Assembly: GCF_002155695.1 (NCBI RefSeq)
Contig: NZ_MUYJ01000010.1
Coordinates: 96,027-160,026 of the forward strand
Direction: 5' to 3'
Source: Erythrobacter tepidarius
GTDB taxonomy: Bacteria > Pseudomonadota > Alphaproteobacteria > Sphingomonadales > Sphingomonadaceae
DNA length: 64,000 nucleotides
Every line of letters begins with the position of its first letter. Position 1 is the stretch's first letter. The notes beneath the pieces are model-generated. The model saw only the letters and a program-made list of their open reading frames with translations. It was not told where the DNA came from and ran no database searches. Positions 1 to 8,713 of the stretch are shown piece by piece. Position numbers and translations under genes: made by a program.

Positions 1-1155
1 AGCTCGCTGTTCGGCGCGCCGCTGATCCCCGGCATTCCCTGCGTGGCGCCCGACGGCAGCGTGCCGGCCGCCGGCGTGACCGCGATCGCCACAGGCGGGG
101 CCTTGCAGGCCATCCCCTATGCCTCGGTGTTCGAGAATCAGGGCCGCAACGAGGCCTATTCGGTGTTCGCCGATGCCACCTGGCTGGCGAGCGACGCCTT
201 GGAACTGACCGCGGGCGTGCGGTTCCTGTGGGAATATCGCAAGTCCGGCTTCTTCGCCAACGTGCCCAATTCGGTGCTCAGTCGTGCGCCGCTGATCCCC
301 GGGCAGATCGACACCGGCGGACGCACCTTCACTGCCGACAAAAGCTTCACCGCCGCGCTGCCGCGTTTCAATGCGCTCTACCGCATCAGCGACGACGTGA
401 ATGTCTTTGCCACTGTCTCCAAGGGCCGCCGTTCGCCGGTGGTGCAGGTCAATGCCGCGCGCCGCGCCGGCGTGGTGGAGCCGAACGTGGTCGATGTCGC
501 GCAGGAAATCGTGTGGAACTACGAAGGCGGGGTGAAGCTGGCAAGCGGCCCGGTGTCGGGTTCGCTCGGGGTCTATTATCAGGTCTACAACGACTTCCAG
601 GTCTCGATCGCCCAGCGCGATGCCAACGGCAATCCCACCGGCGCCTTCGTCACCGCGAGCGCGGGCAAGGCCAGCAACCTCGGGATCGAGGCTGAAGTCG
701 CGATCGAAGTGGCCGACTGGCTGCGCCTGTTCGGCAATGTCGGCTTCATCGACGGCGGGATCGACAAGGACGGGGCCTTCTCGCCCGCCTTCTCGGGCGC
801 ACGCTTCCGCCTGCAGCCCGAATGGCAGGGCGCGGCGGGCTTTACCATCGACAAGGATCTGGGCCGGGGCGTGCGGCTGTTTGCCACGCCGAGCGTGACC
901 TATCGCAGCAAGATCTTCTTCGAGGTGCCCAACAACCCGCTGATTTCGCAGGATGCGGTGACGCTGGTCAACGCGCGCGCCGGGGTGAGCCTTGCCGATG
1001 ATCGCTACGAGATCGCGGGCTTCATCCGCAACGCCACGGGCGAGGACTACCTGCTCGATGCGGGCAACACCGGCGGGGCCTTCACCATCCCCACCTTCAT
1101 CCCGGCCGAGCCGCGCTTCTACGGCATCCAGCTGACCGCGCGCTTCGGCAACTGA
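1..1155 (+). CDS. TonB-dependent receptor, C-terminal part (5' end outside window)
   Basis: The frame is open from the first base, so the start lies upstream of the window. The visible part, about 384 residues, is the outer half of a TonB-dependent outer-membrane beta-barrel: alternating short amphipathic strands, a segment with ALPRFNALYRISDDVNVFATVSKG, which resembles the conserved strand found in FecA/CirA-type receptors, and a C-terminal strand ending in an aromatic-rich FYGIQLTARFGN, the usual BAM recognition signal. These proteins import siderophores, glycans or other ligands using TonB energy. The ligand cannot be told from this part, and the plug domain is not visible. Family assignment is firm; substrate is unknown. 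The next gene runs in the opposite direction and ends 8 nt downstream. Confidence 0.88.
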   Translation, partial: SSLFGAPLIPGIPCVAPDGSVPAAGVTAIATGGALQAIPYASVFENQGRNEAYSVFADATWLASDALELTAGVRFLWEYRKSGFFANVPNSVLSRAPLIPGQIDTGGRTFTADKSFTAALPRFNALYRISDDVNVFATVSKGRRSPVVQVNAARRAGVVEPNVVDVAQEIVWNYEGGVKLASGPVSGSLGVYYQVYNDFQVSIAQRDANGNPTGAFVTASAGKASNLGIEAEVAIEVADWLRLFGNVGFIDGGIDKDGAFSPAFSGARFRLQPEWQGAAGFTIDKDLGRGVRLFATPSVTYRSKIFFEVPNNPLISQDAVTLVNARAGVSLADDRYEIAGFIRNATGEDYLLDAGNTGGAFTIPTFIPAEPRFYGIQLTARFGN

Positions 1156-1162
1156 AAGCAGG

Positions 1163-1723
1163 CTATTCGGCCATGATCGGGGGTGGGGGGCGCATGTCCT
1201 CTGCCCCTTCGTCTTGCGCCTCGCGCGCGGCGATTTCATCCTGCGTGAGCGGGCGGAAGCGGATGCTGACAGGCGTGAAGCTGCCGTCCTCGCGCAGGCG
1301 GATCGTCACGATCCCGCGCTGGTCGGGCTGCTGGAGCCGCTGCTGCAACGCCATCGCCCGTTCCTGCCCGACATAGAGCCGCCCGCGCTCCAGCGCGCTT
1401 GCGCCATAGACGTGCCCCGGATGGGCGATCAGGCGATGGGCGCAGGCGGCATCGGCTTTGAGCAAGCTCACGCGCGCGATCCGCGGTGCGCTGCCCTCGA
1501 TGCAAAGCGCCTGCGCCCCTTGCCCCGGCACCCCAAGGTCGAGGCCCGGCCAGTCATAGCTGAACTCGACATAGTGTCCGCGCAGGAAGTCGCGCGGGTC
1601 GTAGCCCATGATCGGCACCTCCCACTCGGTGCCGCTGCGGTAGTGGCGGTCGCGGTGCACCCACAGCCCGGCAAGACCGGCAAGCGGAAGCAGGGCGGCC
1701 AGCAGGCGGGCGGCGCGCATCAT
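1163..1723 (-). CDS. GDYXXLXY domain membrane-anchored protein
   Basis: A 186-residue protein with one N-terminal hydrophobic segment (about residues 4-22) followed by a soluble, presumably periplasmic domain. The motif around residues 40-57 (YDPRDFLRGHYVEFSYDW) is the hallmark of the GDYXXLXY family, in which a Gly/Asp-Tyr-x-x-Leu-x-Tyr element is conserved (here with R-G-H-Y-V-E-F). The function of the family is not known. Its ATG overlaps the stop of the DUF2157 gene by 4 nt (ATGA), so the two are translationally coupled; this pairing is common in proteobacteria and suggests a joint membrane complex. No catalytic residues can be named. Confidence 0.8.
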   Translation of the reverse strand: MMRAARLLAALLPLAGLAGLWVHRDRHYRSGTEWEVPIMGYDPRDFLRGHYVEFSYDWPGLDLGVPGQGAQALCIEGSAPRIARVSLLKADAACAHRLIAHPGHVYGASALERGRLYVGQERAMALQQRLQQPDQRGIVTIRLREDGSFTPVSIRFRPLTQDEIAAREAQDEGAEDMRPPPPIMAE

Positions 1724-2871
1724 GCCTCACCCTCGTGCTCGCGCGGGGCAAAGCGCTTCGACACCCGCACCGCCGCCCAGGCGACACCAAGGATCATCAC
1801 CCCAGCCAGAATCAGCCCGAAGCCGCTCATCAGCAGGTCACCGGCCAGCTCGAAGCTCAAGATGATCAGGCGCAGCGCAATCACGCCCACGGCCAGCTGG
1901 AATACGCCGCGCCAGTGGGCAGCGAGCGCGGCGGCGGCGATCCCGACCCACAGCGCCATGAACAGCAGTGCAGGCGGCAGGGCGGCATTATCGACGGCAT
2001 AGGCCAGCGGCGGCACCAGTCCGGCCCCGCCAATGATCGCGCCTGCCATGCGCCCCGACACCCCCGGCCGCACCAGCGCCACGCCCAGCCCCGCCACCAG
2101 CGCCACCGCGCCGCTTGTCGCCATGCTCGCCCATTCCTGCGTCAGCCCGGGCCCGCCGAAGCCACCGAACCCGGCGATGATGGTGGCGAAGCAGGCCCCG
2201 GCAACCGCATAGGCCAGCGCGAGCTGCTCCAGCCGCCGCCAGAAATCCTGGCGCGCGCTGTGGGCACGACACCATGCGGCCACGGGCGCGAACAGCACCG
2301 GCAGCGCGATGACCAGCGCCAGCCACAAAAGCAGCGCCATGTCTGGCGTGGCGCTGCCATCGCCGGTGGTTTCGGTGGCATATTCCCACGTCGTCCACAC
2401 CGCTCCGCCCAGCACCGCGAGCGCAGCGGGCCAGCTGCGCCCGGTCAGCAGCAGCAGCGGCGCGAACAGCACCCACCACACGCTCAAAGGCTGCCACAGC
2501 GGCGAGGCGGTCTGATAGACCTGCCCCAGATGCCCGAAGAAGGTGAGGCCCAATGCGGCGGCGATGAACACCAGCGCCTCAACCGCCCACGGCGAGCGCT
2601 CCGCCAGCGCGCCCTCGCGCAGGAACAGCACCGCCAGCACCCCCGCAATCAGCGCAAGATGCACGCCGAGTCGCAGCTGGCCGGGGATGTCCTCCCAGTT
2701 GGCGGCGATCAGCGACACGAGGCCGAGTCCGATCGCCAGCGCCCCGATGCCGAACACCGCCCACAGCGCGAGCGGCCTTGCATGGGCGGCTTCATAGGCC
2801 AGCAGCCGGTCGCGCGTTGCCGCGTCGATCAGTCCGGCATCGTGCCATGAGGCGATCTTGCGGGCGCTCAT
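1720..2871 (-). CDS. DUF2157 domain-containing membrane protein
   Basis: A 383-residue polytopic inner-membrane protein. The first 40 residues are cytosolic and contain the DUF2157 start pattern (W-x-x-x-G-L-I-D-x-x-T, then R-L-L-A-Y-E). About ten to eleven hydrophobic segments follow, beginning with LWAVFGIGALAIGLGLVSL and the conserved IAANWEDIP loop between the first two helices. The family is widespread and has no assigned biochemical role. It is the first gene of a two-gene operon with the GDYXXLXY protein, and upstream of it lies pstS on the same strand with a 41-nt gap, so read-through from the Pho-box promoter is possible but not shown. Confidence 0.82.
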   Translation of the reverse strand: MSARKIASWHDAGLIDAATRDRLLAYEAAHARPLALWAVFGIGALAIGLGLVSLIAANWEDIPGQLRLGVHLALIAGVLAVLFLREGALAERSPWAVEALVFIAAALGLTFFGHLGQVYQTASPLWQPLSVWWVLFAPLLLLTGRSWPAALAVLGGAVWTTWEYATETTGDGSATPDMALLLWLALVIALPVLFAPVAAWCRAHSARQDFWRRLEQLALAYAVAGACFATIIAGFGGFGGPGLTQEWASMATSGAVALVAGLGVALVRPGVSGRMAGAIIGGAGLVPPLAYAVDNAALPPALLFMALWVGIAAAALAAHWRGVFQLAVGVIALRLIILSFELAGDLLMSGFGLILAGVMILGVAWAAVRVSKRFAPREHEGEA

Positions 2872-2912
2872 GACGGGCAGGCTAACCCGTCACGGTGCCA
2901 ACAGCAATCGCG

Positions 2913-3983
2913 TTACTTCTGGGCGGCGAGTTCCTCGCGGGTCAGCACGGTCTGCTCGCGCACCTTGGCGGCGTTGGCCGCCATCGTTTCGGGCGGCATC
3001 GTCACCATCCCGATCTTGGCCAGCGGGCCATCCTTCCCCCAGCTCTTGATCCATTCGTCAAGGAACGCCGACAGGCCCGGGATTGCGCGCATATGTTCCT
3101 TCTTTACATAGACATACAGCGGACGGGCGCCGGGATAGGCGAAGCTTGCGATGTTCTCGTAAGTGGGCGCGACACCGTTCATCGGCAGGCCCTGCAACTT
3201 GTCGAGGTTCTCTTCGAGATAGGAATAGCCGAAGATGCCGACGGCCTGCGGATTGGCCTCGATCTTTTGCACGATCAGATTGTCCTGCTCGCCCTGATCG
3301 ACATAGGCGCCGTCATCGCGCACTTCGGTGCAGATCTGCTTGAACTTGCTCTCGTCGCTGTCCTTGAGCGCCTTCATCGCCGGGTCGGCCTTGCACCCGA
3401 CTTCGAGGATCAGCTCCTTGAGCGCATCGCGCGTACCCGAGGTGCTTGGCGGGCCGTAGACGAGGATCGGCCGGGCCGGCAGGGCCGGATCGACATCCTT
3501 CCAGGTCTTGGCGGTCTGCGGCTTGCCGTAGGGTTGCGCGGCAAGCGCCTTGTAGACCGTCTCGGGCGAGAGGTTGAGCATGATGCCGCCCTTGGCCGAA
3601 GCGAAGGCGATACCATCGAGGCCGACCTGCACCTCGATGATCTCATCGACCTTGTTGGCCTTGCACGCGTCAAACTCGCTCTCCTTCATCCGGCGCGAGG
3701 CGTTGGCCATGTCGGGCGTGTTGGGGCCAAGCCCCTTGCAGAATAGCTGGATGCCATTGCCGGTGCCGGTGGATTCGATCAACGGCGAGCGGAAGTCGGT
3801 GTTCGAGCGGGCAAAGCTCTCGGCCACCAGCTTGGCGAAGGGATAGACGGTGGAAGATCCCACCGCGTGCACCGAATTGCGGGTGCCGCCGCCGCTCTCG
3901 GAGCTGTCGCAGGCGGAAAGGGCAAGCGCTGCCAGAGCGAGCGTGGCGGTGGTGCGGCCGAAAGCGGCAAAGGTCGTGATCAT
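2913..3983 (-). CDS. pstS: phosphate ABC transporter substrate-binding lipoprotein PstS
   Basis: Periplasmic phosphate-binding protein of 356 residues, the receptor for the PstCAB importer. The start at 3983 gives a lipoprotein signal peptide (MITTFAAFG..., lipobox LSAC about residue 24); a longer in-frame start at 4055 would run through the Pho box and is rejected. Family motifs seen: HAVGSSTVYPFAKLVAESF near the N-terminus (phosphate-binding loop), IESTGTGNGIQLFCKG, and YGPPSTSGTRDALKEL. This is the larger, alphaproteobacterial PstS type. No pstC, pstA or pstB is adjacent in this window, so the permease genes are elsewhere. Regulation by PhoB is supported by the Pho box at 4029-4046. A GGGA element about 10 nt upstream may serve as the ribosome-binding site. 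Confidence 0.9.
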   Translation of the reverse strand: MITTFAAFGRTTATLALAALALSACDSSESGGGTRNSVHAVGSSTVYPFAKLVAESFARSNTDFRSPLIESTGTGNGIQLFCKGLGPNTPDMANASRRMKESEFDACKANKVDEIIEVQVGLDGIAFASAKGGIMLNLSPETVYKALAAQPYGKPQTAKTWKDVDPALPARPILVYGPPSTSGTRDALKELILEVGCKADPAMKALKDSDESKFKQICTEVRDDGAYVDQGEQDNLIVQKIEANPQAVGIFGYSYLEENLDKLQGLPMNGVAPTYENIASFAYPGARPLYVYVKKEHMRAIPGLSAFLDEWIKSWGKDGPLAKIGMVTMPPETMAANAAKVREQTVLTREELAAQK

Positions 3984-4028
3984 GAAGGGTTCCCGAGGTT
4001 GTCCGATGCCGCGCGCTAGTGCGCTTCC

Positions 4029-4046
4029 ATGACAAGCATATGACAA
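4029..4046 (-). promoter_or_regulatory. Pho box (PhoB binding site) upstream of pstS
   Basis: Read on the minus strand the sequence is TTGTCATATGCTTGTCAT: two copies of TTGTCAT separated by 4 nt (ATGC), giving the 11-bp period of the PhoB direct-repeat consensus CTGTCAT-N4-CTGTCAT. Each half differs from the consensus by one base. It ends 45 bp upstream of the pstS ATG, which fits a Pho box replacing the -35 element, with the -10 region and leader in between. This is direct sequence evidence; binding by PhoB is inferred from the consensus and from the gene it precedes. Confidence 0.85.
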
Positions 4047-4195
4047 GCCCTCCAACTATCGATCCAGTCTTGTGGCCGACCTCGGCGCCGCCCCGCTGCC
4101 TGCGTGCCAAGTCGGTGAGATTGCGTGATATTCTCGCCGCGACCCAAGTCCAGGCTTAACAGCATCGTAAGGGGTTGAATGCTAGGCCTAGCCGC

Positions 4196-5938
4196 ATGGT
4201 TAGGCTGTGCCTCGCGATCTGGCTGTGGCTGGGCGCTGCGCTATGCGCGGCGGGGCTTGCCGTGCCGGCCCGCGCCGAGGCGCATCAGGGCCTGGTGGCA
4301 GCCCCGCGCTGCCATGCCGCAAGCCCGGCAGACCGCAGCCCGGTGGCGATGATCGAGCGTGCGGCGTGGAACTGCAATGACAGCGATTGGCGCGCGGATC
4401 AGCCTGTCGCGTGGCTGCGCTTCGAGGCCGACAGCTGGCAGGGCGCGGCTGTCCCGCGCTATTTCTTCACCCGCACCGCGCGGCACGCGGCGATCACCTT
4501 CTACGCGCTTGATGCCGATGGCACCCTGCGCGCGCGCCGCTTTGCCGAAAGCGAGGGCAAACCCTTCGCTGCCGGGCCGGTATTCCGCCTGCCGTTGCCC
4601 GAGATCACCCCCGCTACACAGGCCCTGCTGGTGCGGATCGAGCGCCCCCATTCGATCCCGCTGCTGACCGAGGCCGGCATCGCGCGCCATAACGAGGATG
4701 CCGGCCGCAGCCTTGAGGAGATGATGCTGCTGTCGCTGATCCTCGGGATGCTGCTGCTGCCGCTGCTGTTCGACATCAGCTTCTACCTCGTGCTGCGCGA
4801 ACGCTTCGTGCTCTACCACGCGACCATGGTGGTGGCGATGATGGGCTATGTCCTGTTCGCAGGCGGACTGGTTTCGGTGGTGGCGAGCCTGCCCGTGGCT
4901 TTGCTTGCGATCATGGCGCCGCTGTTCTGGGCGCTGGGCTGCGGGGCGGCGCTGCTGTTCCTCAGCGCGTTCCTCGAACGCGGGGCGCTGTCGCGCGGGA
5001 TGCGGCGGCTGACCTTCGGGACCGGGTGCTGGACGATTGCCGTGCCCGGCTTCTTGGCGCTGCAATTGCACGCCACGCAGGGCTTCGACGATATCGGCTA
5101 CTTCCTCACCATCGCGCCGGCTGCGGTGGTGGTGAGCGCCGCGCTGGTCCACGCGATTGTGCGCGGCAGCCGTTCGGCAAAGTTCGTCGCGGCGGCGTGG
5201 TGCCCGCTGATCCTGACCTCGATCGAGCGGCTGGCGCGCGGGCTGGGGCTCTATTCCGGCCCGGCGCAGCTTGATCTGATGATGTTCATCGCCACCGGGA
5301 TCGAAGTGGTGATCATCAGCCTCGCGATTGCCGACCGTTTCCTTGCCATCCGCCGCGAACGCGACGCGGCACTGACCGAAGCGCGCATGCTGGAACAGAT
5401 ATCGACCCGGGATTCGCTCACCGGCCTGATGAACCGCCGTGCGATCGAGGCGCGTTTCGACGATTTGCTGGCGCAGGGCTTCGATACCTTCGCGCTGGTC
5501 GATCTCGACCGGTTCAAGGCGATCAATGATCTCCACGGCCATCAGGTCGGCGATGCCGCACTGGTCGCCTGCGCCAACGCGATCCGCAGCATGGGCGACC
5601 GCGATGCCATCGCGGTGCGGCTCGGCGGTGAGGAATTCGTCGTGCTGCTGCGGGGGCAGCGCACGCTCGAACGGGCCGAGGCGCTGCGGCAGGCTATCCC
5701 GATCCGCATCGCGCAGGACGTGCCGGGGCTGGAGCTGCCGGTGACTGCCAGCATGGGGGTGATCGTGCTGGCGCAGGCGCAGCGCCCGACAATGCAGTTT
5801 GCCGAGTTCTACGCCCGCGCCGATGCGTTGCTGTACGAGGCCAAGGCGAGCGGGCGCAACCGGATGGCCTATGAACGTCTGACGGTGTTCAGCCAGCCCC
5901 CCGCCGGACGGATGCGCAGGCGCGAGAAGGCGGCGTAG
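4196..5938 (+). CDS. 7TM-DISM sensor diguanylate cyclase (GGDEF)
   Basis: A 580-residue membrane-bound diguanylate cyclase, which makes c-di-GMP from two GTP. Order: signal peptide (residues 1-28), extracytoplasmic 7TMR-DISMED2-like beta-sandwich (about 30-165), a block of seven transmembrane helices (about 175-390, 7TMR-DISM_7TM type), a short helical linker, and a GGDEF domain (about 405-560) with the catalytic GGEEF at 477-481. The sequence before the active site (DRDAIAVRL) lacks the RxxD inhibitory I-site at the expected place, so product inhibition may be absent. I chose ATG 4196 because it starts directly with the signal peptide; an in-frame TTG at 4175 adds seven residues and directly abuts the AAGGGG at 4169-4174, too close for it to act as its ribosome-binding site. 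The ligand of the outer domain is unknown; this domain class often binds carbohydrates. Confidence 0.88.
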   Translation: MVRLCLAIWLWLGAALCAAGLAVPARAEAHQGLVAAPRCHAASPADRSPVAMIERAAWNCNDSDWRADQPVAWLRFEADSWQGAAVPRYFFTRTARHAAITFYALDADGTLRARRFAESEGKPFAAGPVFRLPLPEITPATQALLVRIERPHSIPLLTEAGIARHNEDAGRSLEEMMLLSLILGMLLLPLLFDISFYLVLRERFVLYHATMVVAMMGYVLFAGGLVSVVASLPVALLAIMAPLFWALGCGAALLFLSAFLERGALSRGMRRLTFGTGCWTIAVPGFLALQLHATQGFDDIGYFLTIAPAAVVVSAALVHAIVRGSRSAKFVAAAWCPLILTSIERLARGLGLYSGPAQLDLMMFIATGIEVVIISLAIADRFLAIRRERDAALTEARMLEQISTRDSLTGLMNRRAIEARFDDLLAQGFDTFALVDLDRFKAINDLHGHQVGDAALVACANAIRSMGDRDAIAVRLGGEEFVVLLRGQRTLERAEALRQAIPIRIAQDVPGLELPVTASMGVIVLAQAQRPTMQFAEFYARADALLYEAKASGRNRMAYERLTVFSQPPAGRMRRREKAA

Positions 5939-5974
5939 CCTGGTTGCCCGCGCGCACTCGCGCGAGGCAGGCCT

Positions 5975-6367
5975 TCAGATAAAAGGCTCCAGCACCTCGG
6001 GCCGCACGCGCGCCAGCCGGCCGGTGGCGCGGTCGAGCATCGCCCAGGTCGTCGCCGCGCTGACGAGGCGCCTGCCGGACGCATCGGTGAACTCCACCCG
6101 CCGCAAGGATTTCGCGCCCTGCGCCGGGCCTTCGATCCAGGTTTCGGCCTGAACGCTCTCGCCCTCGGCAACATTGCCGCGATAATCGATCTCGTGCCGC
6201 ACTACGACCCAGAAGAACGCCGCTCGGTCCTCGGGCCGGGCGATCGCGTCCCAGTGGGCCGTGGCCATGTCCTGAATCCACTGCACCCACACGGTATTGT
6301 TGACGTGGCCGAGTTCGTCGATGTGCTGCGGCAGAGCAGTGAAGGTGCGGGTGAAGTGGTGGGTCAC
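5975..6367 (-). CDS. acyl-CoA thioesterase (4HBT hotdog family)
   Basis: A 130-residue single hotdog-fold thioesterase of the FadM/YbgC type. The N-terminal stretch with HIDELGHVNNTVWVQWIQDM is the family signature, with the catalytic Asp (D of HIDELGHVNN) and the following His/Asn. HEIDYRGNVAEGESVQAETW and later strands complete the fold. The start is a GTG at 6367 whose last bases are the stop codon of the peptidase gene (GTGA, 4-nt overlap); a longer frame extending upstream only shadows the peptidase gene. It likely hydrolyses an acyl-CoA or acyl-ACP; the substrate is not indicated. Coupling to an oligopeptidase has no obvious metabolic logic. Confidence 0.85.
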   Translation of the reverse strand: MTHHFTRTFTALPQHIDELGHVNNTVWVQWIQDMATAHWDAIARPEDRAAFFWVVVRHEIDYRGNVAEGESVQAETWIEGPAQGAKSLRRVEFTDASGRRLVSAATTWAMLDRATGRLARVRPEVLEPFI

Positions 6368-8580
6368 TTCGGCTCCGGGTTGTCCGCCATCCCCACCTGC
6401 CACAGGATGAAGGCATATTCCTCTGCCGTTTCCCTGAGGCTGTTCCAGCGCCCCGACTGCCCGCCGTGGCCTGCGCCCATGTTGGTCTTCAGCAGCAGCA
6501 AGTTGTCGTCGGTCTTGAGTTCGCGCAGCTTGGCGACCCACTTGGCCGGCTCCCAATAGGTCACGCGCGGGTCGTTCAGCCCGGCCGTCACCAGCAGCGG
6601 CGGGTAGGCCTTGGCGGTCACCTGATCATAGGGCGAATAGGACAGCATGTAGGCGAACGCTGCCTTGTCGGTGATCGGGTTGCCCCATTCCTGCCACTCG
6701 CCCGGGGTGAGCGGCAGCTTCTCGTTGAGCATGGTGTTGAGCACATCGACGAAGGGCACGTGCGCCACCACCGCGCCATATTGCGCCGGATCCTGGTTGA
6801 TCACCGCCCCCATCAGCTCGCCGCCCGCCGAGCCGCCGCTTGCCGTGACCATGCCTTCGGCGGTGTAGCCCTTGGCAATCAACCCGCGGCCAACATCGAC
6901 GAAATCATTGAAAGTGTTGGTGCGCGCGAACAGCTTGCCCTGGAGATACCAGCGCCGCCCGAGATCATCGCCGCCGCGGATATGGGCGATGGCATAGGCA
7001 AAGCCACGATCCACCAGGCTGAGGCGCGCGGTCGAGAAGCCCGGCGGCACGGCATAGCCATAGGCGCCGTAGGCATAAAGATGCAGCGGCCCCGGCCCCT
7101 TGATCCCGGCCTTCTTCAGGATCTCCGCCCGGTCCTTCCTCATCATGATGCTGACCGGCACCATCGTCCCGTCGCGCGCCTGTACGCTCACGCGTTCGGC
7201 CACGTAGAGCGAGGGGTCATAGCCGCTCGGAATTTCCTGCGTCTTGAGCGTCTCCAGCTTGCCGGAGGCGACGTCGTAATCATAGACTGTGCTCGGCGTG
7301 ACCATCGATTGATAGGCCAGCCGCAGCTTCTTCATGTCGTATTCGGGGTTGTTGGCAAGGGCGGCGGTATAGCTGGCCTCCGGGAAGGTGATCGGCGTGA
7401 TCTTGGCCGGATCGGCGTAGGAGCGCAGCTGGATCTGGTCGAGGCCGTTGAGCCGGCCTTCGGTCACGAAGAAGTCCTTGAACAGGTCGAATCCGGTCAG
7501 ATAGAAGTCGTCCGAACCGGCGATCACCGTCTGCCACTCGCCCGGGCTTTCCAGCTTGGCCTTGGCAAGGCGGAAGTTGATGTGATTGTCGTTCGTCCAC
7601 ACCCACACCTCGCCGTCACGCACATCGACTGCATATTCGACGCCCTTCTGGCGCGCCTTCACCAGAATGGGTTCGGCAGTGGGGTTGGCGGCGGGCACGA
7701 GGCGCACCTCGCTCGTCTCGTTGTCGCCGGTGGCGATGATCAGCCAGTCTTCCTGGGCGGTAAGGCCGGTGGCGACCCCGAAGGACTGGTCCTCCTCCTT
7801 GTAGAGGGTCACATCCTGCTCAACCGGCGTGCCGATGACGTGGAGCTTGGCTTCGAGCGTGCGCCATTCCTCGGTCGAGGGACCATAGACCAGCGCGGTG
7901 TCGTTCGCGACCCACACCAAATCGCCGCGCAGGTTTTCCAGCACATCGGGCAGCAGCGCGCCCGTGGCCAGATCCTTGATCCGTGCGGTGTAGCGTTCCG
8001 AGCCGTTGGTGTCGGTCGAATAGGCCAGATAGCGCCCGTTCTGGCTGATCGCGACCGCGCCGAGACGGAAATAGTCGTAACCTTCGGCCAGCGCGTTCTC
8101 GTCGATCAGCAGCTCGGCTTCCCCCCCGGCGACGGGCTTCCTGTAATGCTTGCGATATTGCGCGCCTTCCTCGAACTCGGACCAGTAGAGGTAATCGCCG
8201 TCCTTCTGCGGCACGGTGGAATCGTCCTCTTTGATGCGCGCGCGCATCTCGCTGAACAGCGCTTCGATCAGACCCTTCTGCGCGGCCATCTTGGCTTCGA
8301 AATAGGCGTTTTCAGCCTTGAGATGGCTGAGCACATCCTCGTCGTCGACGGTCGGATAGGACTTGTCGTAGAGCCAATCATAGGGATCCTCGATGGTGAT
8401 CCCGTGATGGGTGTAGCTGTGCGGGCGCTTCTCCGCGACGGGGGGCTTGATCTCGGTGTTCGCGGCGGAAGTGGTCACGCGGGTCGGTTCCTCTCGGGTG
8501 GTGGCGTGTGCGGGCACGGGTGCAAAGGTGGTGGCGGCAAGCGCGCTGGCAAGAGCGCAGGCACTGACACGTGTGATCAT
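6364..8580 (-). CDS. S9 family serine peptidase, oligopeptidase B-like
   Basis: A 738-residue exported prolyl-oligopeptidase-family enzyme. A signal peptide (residues 1-26, ending PAHA) is followed by the family opening EDPYDWLYD, a seven-bladed propeller (about 100-450) and a C-terminal alpha/beta-hydrolase domain. The catalytic Ser is in TASGGSAGGELMGA, the Asp lies in the region around NDPRVTYWEP, and the His is in NMGAGHGGQSGRW. The GGSAGG nucleophile and the overall length match oligopeptidase B (PtrB), which cleaves short peptides after Arg/Lys, though PtrB of enterobacteria is cytosolic and this copy carries an export signal. It heads a two-gene unit with the thioesterase. Confidence 0.9.
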   Translation of the reverse strand: MITRVSACALASALAATTFAPVPAHATTREEPTRVTTSAANTEIKPPVAEKRPHSYTHHGITIEDPYDWLYDKSYPTVDDEDVLSHLKAENAYFEAKMAAQKGLIEALFSEMRARIKEDDSTVPQKDGDYLYWSEFEEGAQYRKHYRKPVAGGEAELLIDENALAEGYDYFRLGAVAISQNGRYLAYSTDTNGSERYTARIKDLATGALLPDVLENLRGDLVWVANDTALVYGPSTEEWRTLEAKLHVIGTPVEQDVTLYKEEDQSFGVATGLTAQEDWLIIATGDNETSEVRLVPAANPTAEPILVKARQKGVEYAVDVRDGEVWVWTNDNHINFRLAKAKLESPGEWQTVIAGSDDFYLTGFDLFKDFFVTEGRLNGLDQIQLRSYADPAKITPITFPEASYTAALANNPEYDMKKLRLAYQSMVTPSTVYDYDVASGKLETLKTQEIPSGYDPSLYVAERVSVQARDGTMVPVSIMMRKDRAEILKKAGIKGPGPLHLYAYGAYGYAVPPGFSTARLSLVDRGFAYAIAHIRGGDDLGRRWYLQGKLFARTNTFNDFVDVGRGLIAKGYTAEGMVTASGGSAGGELMGAVINQDPAQYGAVVAHVPFVDVLNTMLNEKLPLTPGEWQEWGNPITDKAAFAYMLSYSPYDQVTAKAYPPLLVTAGLNDPRVTYWEPAKWVAKLRELKTDDNLLLLKTNMGAGHGGQSGRWNSLRETAEEYAFILWQVGMADNPEPK

Positions 8581-8713
8581 GGATGGTGATCCCTTCTGTC
8601 AGCCGGGGGCAGCGGCTCCGGGTGGAAAGACGCGCCGCATCGGCCTATGTTGGCGATACTAACGAGCCATTGTCGCGCGGCAAGGGTCCGCGCCGCTATC
8701 CGAGGATCCGCCC

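Noticed and set aside
3984..4055. Longer pstS start at 4055
   Set aside because: It would place coding sequence across the Pho box and destroy the lipoprotein signal at the N-terminus.
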